DNA of 64,000 nucleotides from assembly GCA_013400155.1 (NCBI GenBank), contig VXBM01000017.1:1325996-1389995 (forward strand), in the 5' to 3' direction. Made by a program: the position numbers and the translations under genes. The notes below the pieces were generated by a model, which worked only from the letters and a program-made list of their open reading frames with translations, was not told the DNA's origin and did not search any database. Shown here one piece after another: positions 1 to 11,220 of the stretch (positions within the stretch are counted from its first letter, which is position 1; every line of letters starts with the position of its first letter). This DNA is from Helopsaltes ochotensis. Taxonomy: Eukaryota; Chordata; Aves; Passeriformes; Locustellidae.

Positions 1-1080
1 TCCTTAGAAAAATCCATTTTTACTGCCATAGTCTAGCAAATGAGGTTATTACAAACATGCCCTTAAATAGAGGTGGTCCTGCAAACATCAGGGGGAAAAA
101 GAATGGAAAATTCTATGTTCACCCCAGAACATGCCAGATTTCATCATTCATAACTTAAAAAATGCTGAAGTGATTTTCTTTAAATTTGGATTGTTTTTCT
201 TTCCTCTATTAAAGCTATAAAACAAGCCAAGTTTAAAGTTTGTAGCTTCAGCTGTTCTTGAATTATGCAAATATTTCAATATAAAAGCATTTTCCTCTGC
301 TGAACTGATTTTACTCAGACTTTCTGAAGATTTCCCTTTGGGCCAAGACCAGTCATAAAATGTATCTGACTAAAAGTAATTTGTTTAAAATTGTTATGGG
401 CAACTCTGTAAACAGGACAGCTTTCACAGCATTTGATTCTGACAAACACTAGAGCACACATATAGATAGGACATATATGTTCCTGCCAGAGCTTGTGATT
501 TTTGGTGCATTTCTTAAAAGCTCTAGCTGCTGAAATCAGGAGACTGCACGTGTTCATTAACTTCCCCTGCTCTCTCTGCTTGTGTATTTCTTGTGGTTAC
601 AGAAGAAAGCCTTGAAATATGAAATGTATCCTATAAGCTTAGTCAAACCTCAAAACCCTGTCAAATTCAGAATCTCAGGCCTGCTAAGAGAGAGAACCTG
701 GAACAAAGCTGTGGTAGTGGGTTCAGTCTCTTGATAGCCTAGTAATTCCCAGGATGGCTGAGGAGCATCTGCACAAGAAATTAACTCAATACTGGTCCTC
801 AAATAAACTTTTTTTGAGTAAGTCCATAGATCCCATTTTCAGTTTACCAGTCTCTTTCCCTAAGCCTAATCCTCTGTGCTGAAAAGTTTTGTCACAGGTG
901 TCTCTCACAGGCTGGTTTTCCCAAGAGAGTTTTATCAAAATTCAGTCATGTTGAGGATTAATGATAGAGAAAATGACAATCTTTTTGTCCATGCTCATTC
1001 TTAAGGTCACTGAGAAGGTCCAACACCGCCAAGCTCTTCAGTAAAAAGATAAAATTCAACATCACCAAAAAATGCACCTC

Positions 1081-1253
1081 TGGCTGCCCAGAGAGATTGC
1101 ATATATTCCCAGCCCTAGAAATGTTCAAGGTCAGGCTGGACAGGGCTTTGAGCAACTTGTTCTAGTTGGAGATGTCCTTTTGCATTGTGAGGGGTAGGAG
1201 TAAATGACCTTTAAAGGTTCCTTCCAACCCAAATCATTCCACAATTCTATGAC
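1081..1253 (+). mobile_element. CR1 LINE 3' end fragment
   Basis: The stretch follows the 3' untranslated end of chicken-type CR1. It starts with a GGCTGCCCAGAGAG-like segment, continues through TTCAAGGTCAGGCTGGACAG, and ends TTCCTTCCAACCCAAATC then ATTCCACAATTCTATGAC. The last part matches the short terminal ATTCTATG-type repeats of CR1. Only the 3' end is present, which is the usual 5'-truncated form. It is antisense to ADK. The start boundary is approximate. Confidence 0.88.
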
Positions 1254-2489
1254 ATGGAGCATGGAGAGGAAAACCTCACACTACAATCATTTACTTGTGC
1301 TCAGTGGAGTCTTCTTAGAAGGTGACAGTTAAATTAGTCAACACATCATCTGCCACAGCTCCTGTATGCCAATCCTAAACACTCCTTTCCTTCCCTCTAA
1401 AACACACTGATCACATTCAGCTTGAATTTGAGCTTGCGTCTTCCTTGCAATGACAGAGAACAGGAAGGAAGGGGAGAGAAAAAGGGCCTTGGGGCTGGAG
1501 TACTGTGACGGAGCAGATATGAACAGACAGCAGAAAGACACAATGCACTCCATGATAAAGACAGAGAAATTTTTCCTCTGAAAACACAAATAATTCCGAC
1601 AGCCAAAGGAAGTGAACTGACAAATGGGAATGGCTTAGATTGAGACTGCTGATGCAGTTTTTGCTTCTTACTGTTTCCACGATGTGCTCCAGCTGCATGG
1701 ATCTCTAAGCTGTCTGTCAATCCGTACCTGACTGCCTACAGCTTGTGGCCTGTTTGAGGTGAGCCACCAGTATTTTTGGTTGACATTAAAACAGTGTTGT
1801 ATAAATTGCAGCAATTCATAAGATGACTAAAAATCTTTGCAGTATGGCTAGGCCAGATTTTTGGAGGAAGATGTTTTTTCAGCTGTCTCAGTCTAAGCTC
1901 TTTCTCTCATATGCAACAACTATATTCTCCAATCTGTTTGGTCAATCATTTCTTTTCGTAATAAGCTGGGCCTTTCTGCCCTATGCTCTGCTTCTAAAAC
2001 ACCTGTTGATACTTCCATTCTCTGGAATGTCCAGGAATCAAGACTGCTGCCACAGTCCCCTCCACATGTAATGACCAGCTGTATCTGGCCTTCTTCATCT
2101 CACAAACACCTCTACCCTGTCCTAGAAAGTCCATGTCAAATTTTCAGCACGTATCATTCTGTGCTCCTTGATGAATGGCCTGGCAATCTGCAACAACCCC
2201 TTTTATCCATCTTATTTCCTCTTCTTACAGCCAGAACAGTATCCAAGCATATCCCCTCATTATTTCCATAACCTGATCCTCATCTGACTTACACATAACT
2301 CTTCAAAGAGGTGCACCCTCCTCTCACAACCCAACCCCACGGGTGCCTTGGCTTGGAACATCCTTAAGAGAGCCTTTGACCGAGCAAACAGAGCTCTGTT
2401 ACAGACATGCTCACAGCCTCCGTGCTGCCTGTCTCGTTTGCCATGCATGGGGGCAGGGAGAAAGGGAAGGAGGACGGGGGTGGCCATCT

Positions 2490-2775
2490 GGCTGTCACTC
2501 TGTCAGGGCACCGCCTGATCCAAGCCAGACGCGGTTGGCCCTCCCGGCTGCCAGGGCACTGCTGACTCATATCCACCTTGCCATTGGCCAGCACCTTCAG
2601 GTGCCTTTTCACAGCGCTCCTCTCCAGCCTCTCCTTCCCCAGTCTGTCCACACAGCCAGGGCTGCCCCATCCCAGGTGCAGAATCCAGCACTTGCCCTTG
2701 TTAAACTTCATACTGTTGGTAATTGCCCATTTCTCTAATTTGTCAAGGTCTCTCTGCAATCTGTCAAGATCTCTG
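2490..2775 (-). mobile_element. CR1 LINE internal fragment (end of reverse-transcriptase ORF)
   Basis: Minus-strand translation gives QRDLDKLEKWA, then MKFNKGKCWILHLG, then GKVDMSQQC. This is the characteristic CR1 ORF2 C-terminal segment. After MSQQC the frame is broken, but the DNA still reads like CR1 (CTGGCAGCCGGGAGGGCCAA, then GGATCAGG). The CR1 3' UTR and terminal repeats are absent, so this is an internal, decayed piece. It does not encode a working protein. It lies in the same orientation as ADK. Confidence 0.85.
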
Positions 2776-3299
2776 CATAAATATGTTGTTCAACATAATA
2801 AACATGATGCTCTTATTATTGTTAACCTAGACAAAATATTAAGCAGAAGGTATGAACAAGCACACCCAAATCCACAGCTGACTTTGCAAATACTATTTTA
2901 ATCTAAGCACGAGCTCTTTGAGACTTTACCGTTCCCTCAGAAAAGCAAGATAAACAAGTAGACACAGCCTGTTTTTTTAAAGACCGTACTCCCATGTATT
3001 AGAAAAAAGAAAATAATTTTATACTGGTAACTCTTAAATGTAGCAATTCTTTTAAAGATCATTTAGAAACTTTTATACTTTCCACTGCAGGTTTGAAACC
3101 TAGATCTAGTTAGTTCTGAAATAAGTGTGTTAGCAGCACTCTCTGCCATTCTGTGGTATCATCACATGCTAAATTAAGGGACACACTTTCCTTCTTTCAT
3201 TATTATTTTAATGTGAGGAGGTGGGAAAACGATGGTCCACACGAAAGGAAAAGGGGGAAAACAATAACAAATTGGTATGTCTTTCGAGAATTGCCCCAC

Positions 3300-3780
3300 A
3301 GGCCAAACATTTTTATGTTCTTAATCATTATTAAATGACTTAACATGACACACAGAGCCTGGCGAATGATTGCATCCTGACACAAGAACGAATTACAAAT
3401 GAAATGAAAGATCAAGCTGTATTAGAGGACTGCCTCTGGGAAATGAAAATCTTTAATTCTCTTTTATTATTGACATTTATTTGGCTGCCATGAATAACAA
3501 CATAGCAAAGAGATTCAGCTATGCTTGTGCACTGAATAGCTTATCCCACGGCTCAAAACTGCCTTAACATTTATCATGTTTGCTTTTGTAGCTGACACCA
3601 TTGCATACAGTCTCTATCCATCTCACATTTATCATGCATATAAAGTGCATTCTCTAATTTAAGTTCATTTCATAGCGAACAAACAGCTAAGATTAGCAAG
3701 TGTCAGTCCTCAAATAAGCTCCCGGTTGTAAAAATATCAAAGAAGGGATTAATGGATTTGTTAACAACTCCAGTTTGAAG
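3300..3780. promoter_or_regulatory. possible conserved non-coding element
   Basis: This AT-rich, repeat-free block is dense in homeodomain-like TAAT/ATTA words and octamer- or SOX-like words (for example ATGAATAACAACATAGCAAA around 3490). It has no low-complexity runs and no transposon signature. That look is typical of deeply conserved enhancers in large vertebrate introns, but sequence appearance alone is weak evidence. No alignment was possible here. Confidence 0.25.
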
Positions 3781-4954
3781 AATAAAAAAAGTACTCAGTG
3801 AAAATTAAATAAGAGCACAGGATGGTTACATGTAAGATTTAGGTTTACTACATTATTACCAGCTCATGTATAAAAACATTTTTATGCTGTTGTTTTTCAG
3901 TCAACTGTATAATACTCAAGTGGAGTGTCTCCCCATGGGCCGTTCACATTAGGCAGTAACTTTCTGGAAGGAACACTTCCATCATCATTCAGTGAGACAC
4001 TCATACCCAACTCTCAGTGACTGGTTTCTATTTCCTTTAAAACAGTTTGTAGCTAACAAAACAGGGGAAGGAGCAAACTACGGAAGAAATCATTAAAACT
4101 GCCGCTAGGAGCGATCTTTACAGCAGTGACATACCTGCTTAGTGCCTAGCTCGGAAGCCAATTCTGATTTTGAGGCAAATAGCGTATGAGTAAGCACCAG
4201 TCCCTCAGGTGCAAAGCTTCCTCTACTTCACCTGATTTCCAAGAGAGGAATTCAGCCCAGCCTAATAACTTACCGTGTGAAGGAATGAACTACGAAAATG
4301 GCTCACCACAGCACATGTTTTTAATAGCTTTATTTAGTCTAGAAGCATAGGTGGACAGAATTAAAGAGACTGTCAAAAGGTAGGCAGTCATGTTTATAAT
4401 GCTTAAATCTGTGCATCGTACATCATCAATTTAGACAGCAGAAACTACTTGTATCCCTGCTAGAACACCTTTTTCCCACTTACTCCTTTGAGAATTGAAG
4501 AGCAGACGGCTGAGAAAAGCTAAAGTGAGACTTTCTGCTCAAAGCGAAAAAAGCCTGGAAATTCACTTAGTACTGGATTTCACTTCCTCCTCTTTGCAAA
4601 TGTTTAAATATACTACACTGTTGCACAGCTGTTCTCAGCAGGCACAGTGTATTCTTGTTTGCAGCAAAGATGGCTACACAGATAAAATCTCAAGTCATAA
4701 AAATCTGAGTAAAACCAACTGGATCAATATTTTAAATCTATGTTATAAAAATGTTCAGAACTAAATTCTCAGGCATTCTTGTGAAAAAATAGCTCCTTAA
4801 ATTCAGACTCTTGAAACAATTAAAAGATGAGAAACATGGAGTAACATCAAAAGGCAAACGCTCCGACTATCATTTAAAAATTGTAAAACCACAACTTGTA
4901 ATTGATAAGCTGGAATATTTACTGTGAGCAACAATGGAGATTTGAAAAACATAC

Positions 4955-5069
4955 CTGTAGCCAATATAGTGTCATCTTTGCCTTGGGTAAAGACTACGAT
5001 TCGCTGCCTTTTAGTGTTCACCTTCGGCAGGGCTTGTGTCTTCCGGGCTATCTCTTTAATGTCTTCAGT
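4955..5069 (-). CDS. ADK: ADK exon (probably exon 9), residues ~238-275
   Basis: This 115-bp exon encodes 38 residues beginning TEDIKEIARKTQALPKVN and ending KDDTILAT, plus the first base (G) of the next codon. That base fits the Glu276 codon of human ADK, so the donor is phase 1. The acceptor is CTTAATAG after a strong CT-rich tract. The donor is CTACAG followed by GTATGT. It contains the FTQG segment, with Thr at 4988-4986 and Gly at 4982-4980. This corresponds to the T-x-G nucleotide-phosphate-binding motif of the PfkB/ribokinase fold. The next coding segment (SEVTAFAV through the catalytic DTNGAGD) was not found in 1-4954 and presumably lies outside. Confidence 0.97.
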
Positions 5070-8000
5070 CTATTAAGAGAGAAAAAGAAAATTCTTGTTA
5101 CAGCAGACTGGAGTGGTGGGAACTTTATTAGGAGATCAAAGATATATTTTATTACGGCTAGGTATAAAATAGACTTTACTGTCAGTAGAGGAAGATTTTT
5201 AAAAGGAGGAATACTTCATTCTCCAAAGGGTTTATGTAGTACTATGAGATCATTGTTTTTAATCTTGATAAGGATAGTTCAGCTCTTCCAACCACTACAA
5301 AACTGCAAAGCTAACAAAGGAATTACAGAGCATTTCTTAATGAGCAATTAGTGGGATTCTTTGCTGCTGACTGGATTCTAACCGTACCTATCATAAAATT
5401 AACAATTAAATTGGTAAGAGAATACTTTGGATAAACTCTGAGCCTGATTTTCTCCATTTTAGCTAGGTTTTATACTATTGTAATACCTCTGACTTCAGCA
5501 TGCTTACAAATACTTTAACTTCCCTACAGTAACGGGTCCCATCAAGCAAACTGTACACTGTACCCCTGGAGGGTGTGCAGCCCAGCCCCCACTAGCTGGT
5601 TGCATAATTGAGATGCAGGGAAGCAAAGGGCAAAAGGTATAGTCGGTGGGGCACAGAACATGACCAATTTACTGAAGGAAGGGTCACCTGCAAAAGTTTC
5701 AGAAATCTTTGCTTTAAAAGGATGTTATACTTCACTGTGCATATAGCTAGGAATAGAGAACCTGGCAGACTGAACCAAACCTCTCATTCATCCAGTGTCT
5801 TACACACCAACAAGTTTGGAATGTTTAAATTAATGCAGTAAACACTACCAACACCACTTGTCATTAGAATATTATAATTTCTATTCTCAGTTACCCTATG
5901 ATCTGCAACAAAGGGGTTTCAATTTCCAATTGATTTAAGTTTTCAAGCTAATCTATAATAGGTATTTCTGTTATCTGTATCAGCCTCAAACCCTTTTATA
6001 ATGCTATATGGGAAACTTTTGTTCTCAGATTTATCTCAAGTCTGTAAATTCTACAAATTAACTTTGTTGTACATAATCTATTTCTTGCCATAATTGACAT
6101 ATATGTTTTTTTAATTTTATTTTTCTAACATTAGGAGAGGAGTATGTATGACTGTAATTATTGTCTGTGCTATTTACTGTGGCCCACTTTGTTCACATCT
6201 GTGTTAAATAACACTGTATTTTTTCCCTGTTTCCTCTTTGTACAAGGAACATAGTAAGGGCCTAGCCTTGAATATAAAATAATACATAATAATACTTTCT
6301 GCATTGCTTTGTTTGTTACTAATCCAAACTCGCGTTTTGCACTATTACTATTACAAATAGCGAATACACCTGGGTTATATATTTACCAGCACCCCTTTAT
6401 GTGAAAATACCTACCTCTTCTCCAACACTTTCAGCCTCCCTCTAATTTCTTCCCTAACTTGGGTAGTAGTGAACCCATTGATTTATATACATTTCACAAA
6501 CACGGAAATAGTTTCCCCTTATTTATTTTAAAAAGTGGTCTCGTCACCTCTTTTTAGAATTCCCTCATACTTTTCATTTCCATATATGATACTCTCACTT
6601 GTGTTATTTCTTCCTTCCTCCTGCTCAGACAGTTAATAAAGCTTTTAGAAGGCAATGTCTGCTACTAGAGAAGAACTGAGGAAAATAACAGGGGCCATCT
6701 TACCACTAATTCTCAGAAGACAAGGAGTCTCTTAAAGATGCCAGAGAAAAAACCTGAAATTGTTGCTCTTCTGTTTTGAAATGTCTTTTTAAGAGGTTTA
6801 TGAACAGCAAGTATCAGCTGGTGGCACAAGCTGCTGAATACGGGACGGATGGAGAAGGCAGCCGTCCAGCTTGGTAATACCCAGGCTTACCAAAGCCTTG
6901 CCATACGAAGGTTAACCTCAATTCTGAACTACTCAGGCCTTGGTAACTGATAGATCCACAACTAGAAATTGCAATAAAGCATTGTAAAGATCAAAGGCAA
7001 CGGGGGAGAGGTGTTTCGTTTTTGCTAAGTAGGAAGTGGCTATTAGTGACTTCATTAGGCACATTTTCAGTGGAGTGAAAGAAGGCACAAAAATCAAATG
7101 GCTTGAATATATTTGTACAATGTATTTATGGGCATGATGAATTTTAAAAGGAAAACTATGAAGTTATGATAGGAGAAAATTGCATGGTCAAGAGATGATT
7201 TCTTCAGCTTAAGGAAGAATAAAGATTAACTTAGATGAAGAAAAGAGGACCCCGAGGAAAGAGATTAGTGAAGACTGATGGTGAGGATGAAATAATGTAG
7301 ACAGGGAAAAAAATTAAAAAGCACGTATGTTTTCAGGACGAATTAAATATATAATAAGCATGTAACAGTAGAAGGAAAGTATTTAGGGCAAAAAGGTAAT
7401 TTTTTTAAAAAAGCAGAAATTTCAAAATAGAGAAGTTTGGACACTTCTATCTGATTGTGCAGACTTTAGAAATAACTGAACAGTGTCTTCTGTGAAAATT
7501 AACTTGACCATTTTTAGCCAAAATTACTTCCTATAATAGTTTTTTTTCAAAGGAAGAGAAAAAAATAGAGCCTCAATGTGGATATTGAGGAGGCTTTACC
7601 TTTTCACAGTTTTCTTTTTGAAGGTACAACTGTGATGTTTTACAATATGTGAATATTTACAGCTGAAGACTGCAGAGGTACTAATGCCCCTTATTTCATT
7701 GTCAGGCAAACATCATCAAATGTTGCCATCTCTGATTTCTGTTCAGAATAAATAGCCAAAATGTCTAATGTTTGTTCAGCAGTGATTTTTACCTGCCCAT
7801 TTACTGAGTCTTTCTTTCTGTAGGCACGTCCTGTGCCTACAGACACTGCTGAATGATAAGACTGTACCGTTTTGTGATCCTAAAGCCTCTACACACACCC
7901 TGAATTCACAGGATACTCCCACATAGCCAGTTATATACTTGAATCTGATTGAAGAAAGCTGCCATACAAATCTCACTAAAGCATGATTTGCCTGTTGATG

Positions 8001-9411
8001 CTGCACCTGACAAATGCCGCATGTGGCATTCATTGCAGCATCTAAGTGGGACATATGCATGTGAAGAAAGCACATCAGATACCCCAGGATCACACAAGGC
8101 ATGTGGCAAACTGCATCCAGTTAGAACCACTAGCAAATCGTGTTTTCTGATTTCTGCCTCTGAACCCAATAGCTGGGACTGCCACAGCCCTGACCTAAAG
8201 GCATAAATCCTTTGAAAACAGTGGACTTGTGCAGTGTACCTCATTAACTTGAAGACCTAAAGCTGGTCCAGGGTAACAAAACTCTCTAATACGGCTCCTC
8301 AATGAATATGGACTTAGAGGAGACCTCTAACAAGAAAAGTTATTTTGCGTGGCAGCTGCTACTAACCCCTTAGATATTTCCTGTCCCATTAATTTCAGTT
8401 TACTCCTTGGGCTGACAGACAGAAAGGAACCCTAAATTTTATGTTTAAAGTAGTCTTTTGTTTTCTTAATTTCTACTTCAAAGAAGCAGGAAGTTACCTT
8501 TTTGTAAAAGCAAAACCTCGTAAACCTTTGTTATTTAAAAATTATTAGAAGTGTCATTAAAATATAGAGTATGTCTATATGTACACTGCATATATGAAGT
8601 TTTAAAATGTCATAAAACATGAAATTCACCAAAAAACCCCAAATCCCACAGTGATGCTCAGGAAGAGACAACATCAGAAGTAATGTTCTATTTTTGATTA
8701 TTACAGTTAAGTGTTGGTCAGGGGATAAAGTGAAGGAAATAATGGTCTCCAAGTATGATTGATTTTACAAAAATACTTTGTATTTCAGCAAAGTACTATG
8801 GAAAACTATCCGTGGGAATGTTGCAGCATAAAAATGAAAATTCCTTTGAATGGAATTTCCCTTGCAAAGAAAAAAAACCAGATCTGTGTCATGGAGTTGT
8901 TATCTCCTACCTATAACAAGATTTCATTTCTTCAGAAATGAAGTGTATTTTACTGAAGTTCTTTTAATTGTAACTTCTCTTTTTTTAAAAAAGTGTTTCA
9001 GGTACATTGAACTCATTCTACATGTAAAAGATGAATTTGGTATATAAAACTTTGGAATTACTGTGAGGTAGAACAAAAAACCATAAACAAACAAATAACT
9101 AAACAAAGGAAGCTAGTCATCAAGCGATTATCTACGCTAAAAGATTTCTCATTACAAGATAAAAGTCATTCCAGGTGGCAATTCAAATGCAGCCATCAGC
9201 AACTTTTAATCACTTCCATGAAAAACATCCTCTTGATTTTTACCCTGGTCAATCAAATCCTTTCCTTTATTTTGCCATGCTTTACCAGTTTTCTATTCTC
9301 AACATAAGAATCAAGTTTTTGAAAGTTGCTGGAAATTTTTCTTGGTTTTAATTGAAAGGCTAATTGAAGCTCTGAGTTTTTCATAAGATGCTTTCTTATC
9401 AGTGTAATTTT

Positions 9412-9413
<2 letters not shown>

Positions 9414-9447
<34 letters not shown>
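9414..9447. repeat. (T)34 homopolymer
   Basis: This is an uninterrupted run of 34 T on the plus strand, which is poly-A in the ADK transcript sense. No retrotransposon body is recognisable beside it. Length is likely to be polymorphic or misassembled. Confidence 0.97.
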
Positions 9448-10099
9448 CCTCCACAGCACAATAGGAAAACAAAACTGTGGACACGTATGAAGTTTTACTC
9501 ATCTCTGTCAGCAAACTTGACATGTGAGTCGTTGCCTAGCAAGGGAGTAATAAGAGATAAGATCATAATCATTGTGCACTTTACTGATATGCTGTAATCA
9601 AATGTGGCAGATTTAGGATGTTCAGGAGGAACTGTGCTAAAATCTCTAAGCAAGCACTAATGGAAAGGTTAATATGATGGTAGTTAGCAGACACCAGCAA
9701 AAGCAGTTTGTCACTAGAGCTGAATTTAAACCAGGCACATTCAAAGTCTTTAGCTCAAGGGGGCAATAAAAATATAGAATGGGTAGACTTAATACACTAC
9801 TTCCTTTCTTTTTATTGTCTAGCTACCAGAGGGTACCAATAATTTCTTATGCTTCATATTTTGGAGGCATCTGTGAAACTCATTCATTAGCATAAACTCA
9901 AAGTGTATTTTTATGCCTAACAATACAGATTATAGAAATGAAAATTGACAGTGATAAAAAGTCTTGATTTCTACAAAGCAGCCACGTGAATTTGGGAAAC
10001 ATAAAATGAAATGGGACAGCCCACAGTTTTAATAGCTAAAACAGTGATGACACTGATGTACCTGCTGGTGTATGGTTCTAAAGAAATCTAAATTGCAGA

Positions 10100-10600
10100 A
10101 CAAAAGCTGTCAGTCTTCCCCTCTTTTTTTGTATGCAACCAACCACACACAGAAGTGGCACGTTCTGTAAGCGATGTGGTTTGAATTGCGCGGCTTCTAT
10201 TATTTATGCAAAATGGATGTTGAGCAGTCAAACTCCTCTCTATTCTTTCACACTGCAAACAAATCAAATAAGGTGGGTCTTATTCCAGTGAAAAAAAACA
10301 ACATGTAAAAGGATTTATGAGCGTTCGGTTCTGCAATTTAGATTTCAGTAAGATCACTTACTATCTGCAAAATTAGCACAAGCCTTGTCACATTAATTAT
10401 AGTATTTAAAACCTGCCTGTTTGAATTGCTTGGAGACCAATAGCTGATGGCTCTCCAGATTAAGCTATCTGAATGTAGCCAATGGGAGGTACTAGTCAAA
10501 TAAATACCTCGAGAAGATGAAATCAAAAGCTCTGAAAATCACTGTAAAATCAACAGTATTTACTTCAAGAAAGTAGAGGATCAGACATTTTTAGAGCTCA
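10100..10600. promoter_or_regulatory. possible regulatory block with paired CCAAT boxes
   Basis: CCAAT occurs at 10437-10441 and at 10479-10483, 42 bp apart and on the same strand. Homeobox-like TTAATTATAG lies near 10393 and TTATTTATGCAAA near 10201. There is no TATA box or open frame beside them and no transposon signature. Calling this an intronic enhancer or a conserved element is inference only. Confidence 0.22.
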
Positions 10601-10839
10601 GATAGAAAACACTAACTCGAATATGTTTTGAAACACAATTTCCACACTACCTTCTCTAAAAAGCAGCTGTTTGTAGAAGCATGGTTTACATTAATCAGTA
10701 CCAACAATTTTATATACAACCTTTCTAAAATTCATTTGCATAATGATAATCCGCATATGGCAGGGTTTAAGTTATTTAAGCGGTGTTATATTTCACTATT
10801 TAGTCCTGCTTCACCACTGCTTTAGCAGCGAATCCTTCT

Positions 10840-11080
10840 GGAGTGTAATGCAGCTAATGAGGTAGCTTTTTAACTGAACAAACTGACAGGTCCCATATCT
10901 GCAGAGGCAGCTTGAAACCGTGCCCAACCTCTCGGCTTCCCAAGAGGCTTTTCAAAATTCAATAAATAACATCTGTAGGCGATGTTGGGTGCAGACCTAG
11001 CAGAGTGCGTCATAACACTGAGCTGGCAGAACAAAGAAACCATGACGACTGCCAAGTTTCCATGGCAACCGCTGCGAGGC
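10840..11080. promoter_or_regulatory. CpG-bearing patch with RFX X-box and CRE half sites
   Basis: GTTTCCATGGCAAC at 11056-11069 is a full palindromic X-box (GTTnCCATGGnAAC), the binding site type of RFX factors. Nearby are TGCGTCA (about 11006) and TGACGAC (about 11043), which are CRE/AP-1-like half sites. About seven CpGs fall in roughly 200 bp, in an intron that is otherwise poor in CpG. The patch begins about 115 bp beyond the donor of the 36-bp ADK exon. The motifs are seen directly; enhancer activity is inferred. Confidence 0.4.
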
Positions 11081-11184
11081 TTGGAGAGTATAATAGCACA
11101 TCAATCATTGTCCAAAAGAACTTCATTATCAGCAAGAAAAAAACCTTTAGGATCTGTTTAGTGTGCAATTGTGGGTTAACTCAC

Positions 11185-11220
11185 CTCAAAGCCTTGCTCT
11201 CTAGCAAAAGTGGCAGCTTC
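11185..11220 (-). CDS. ADK: ADK 36-bp exon (probably exon 8), residues ~226-237
   Basis: This exon encodes only EAATFAREQGFE, which matches human ADK residues 226-237 exactly as I recall them. The acceptor is TTATTTCAG before GAAGCT, preceded by a T-rich tract and a branch-like TTAAC about 25 nt upstream. The donor is GAG followed by GTGAGTT. It is phase 0 on both sides, so skipping would remove 12 residues without a frameshift. Its first codon is the Glu of the NxxE motif; the Asn, Glu and Thr before it are the last three codons of the exon at 42962. A smallest coding exon of 36 bp is also what I recall for mammalian ADK, which supports orthology. It is too short to stand out as an ORF and was found by its translation and splice sites. 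Confidence 0.96.

Larger units (their letters stand above)
1..4954 (-). other. ADK: ADK intron after exon 9 (partial)
   Basis: This non-coding intronic sequence begins at the GTATGT donor at 4954 and runs out of the window. It holds a CR1 3' end (about 1081-1253), an internal CR1 fragment (about 2490-2775), and an AT-rich stretch at about 3300-3780 that may be a conserved non-coding element. I saw no further ADK exon on the minus strand and no other gene. The open frames here are short and are chance frames or LINE remnants. Confidence 0.85.
5070..11184 (-). other. ADK: ADK intron between the 36-bp and 115-bp exons (6,115 bp)
   Basis: The intron is bounded by a GTGAGT donor at 11184 and a TAG acceptor at 5070. 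It is AT-rich and nearly free of recognisable transposons. Notable contents are a 34-T run at 9414-9447, an AT-rich block with two CCAAT boxes at about 10100-10600, and a CpG-containing patch at about 10840-11080 with an RFX X-box. From 5070 to 9400 I recognise no discrete element. Confidence 0.9.

Noticed and set aside
2364..2759. 131-codon minus-strand frame that looks like a protein-coding gene
   Set aside because: Its N-terminal half is CR1 ORF2 remnant and the rest is out-of-frame CR1 and unrelated sequence. It is not a host gene.
1..4954. The ADK exon with DTNGAGD
   Set aside because: No matching codons with splice sites were seen; it presumably lies downstream of the window.
4902..5351. 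149-codon plus-strand open frame over the ADK exon at 4955-5069
   Set aside because: It is the antisense shadow of a real exon, extended by chance. The minus strand carries the splice sites and the ADK protein match.
9253..9597. Several small frames with lysine or phenylalanine runs
   Set aside because: They are translations of the 34-T homopolymer and its flanks.
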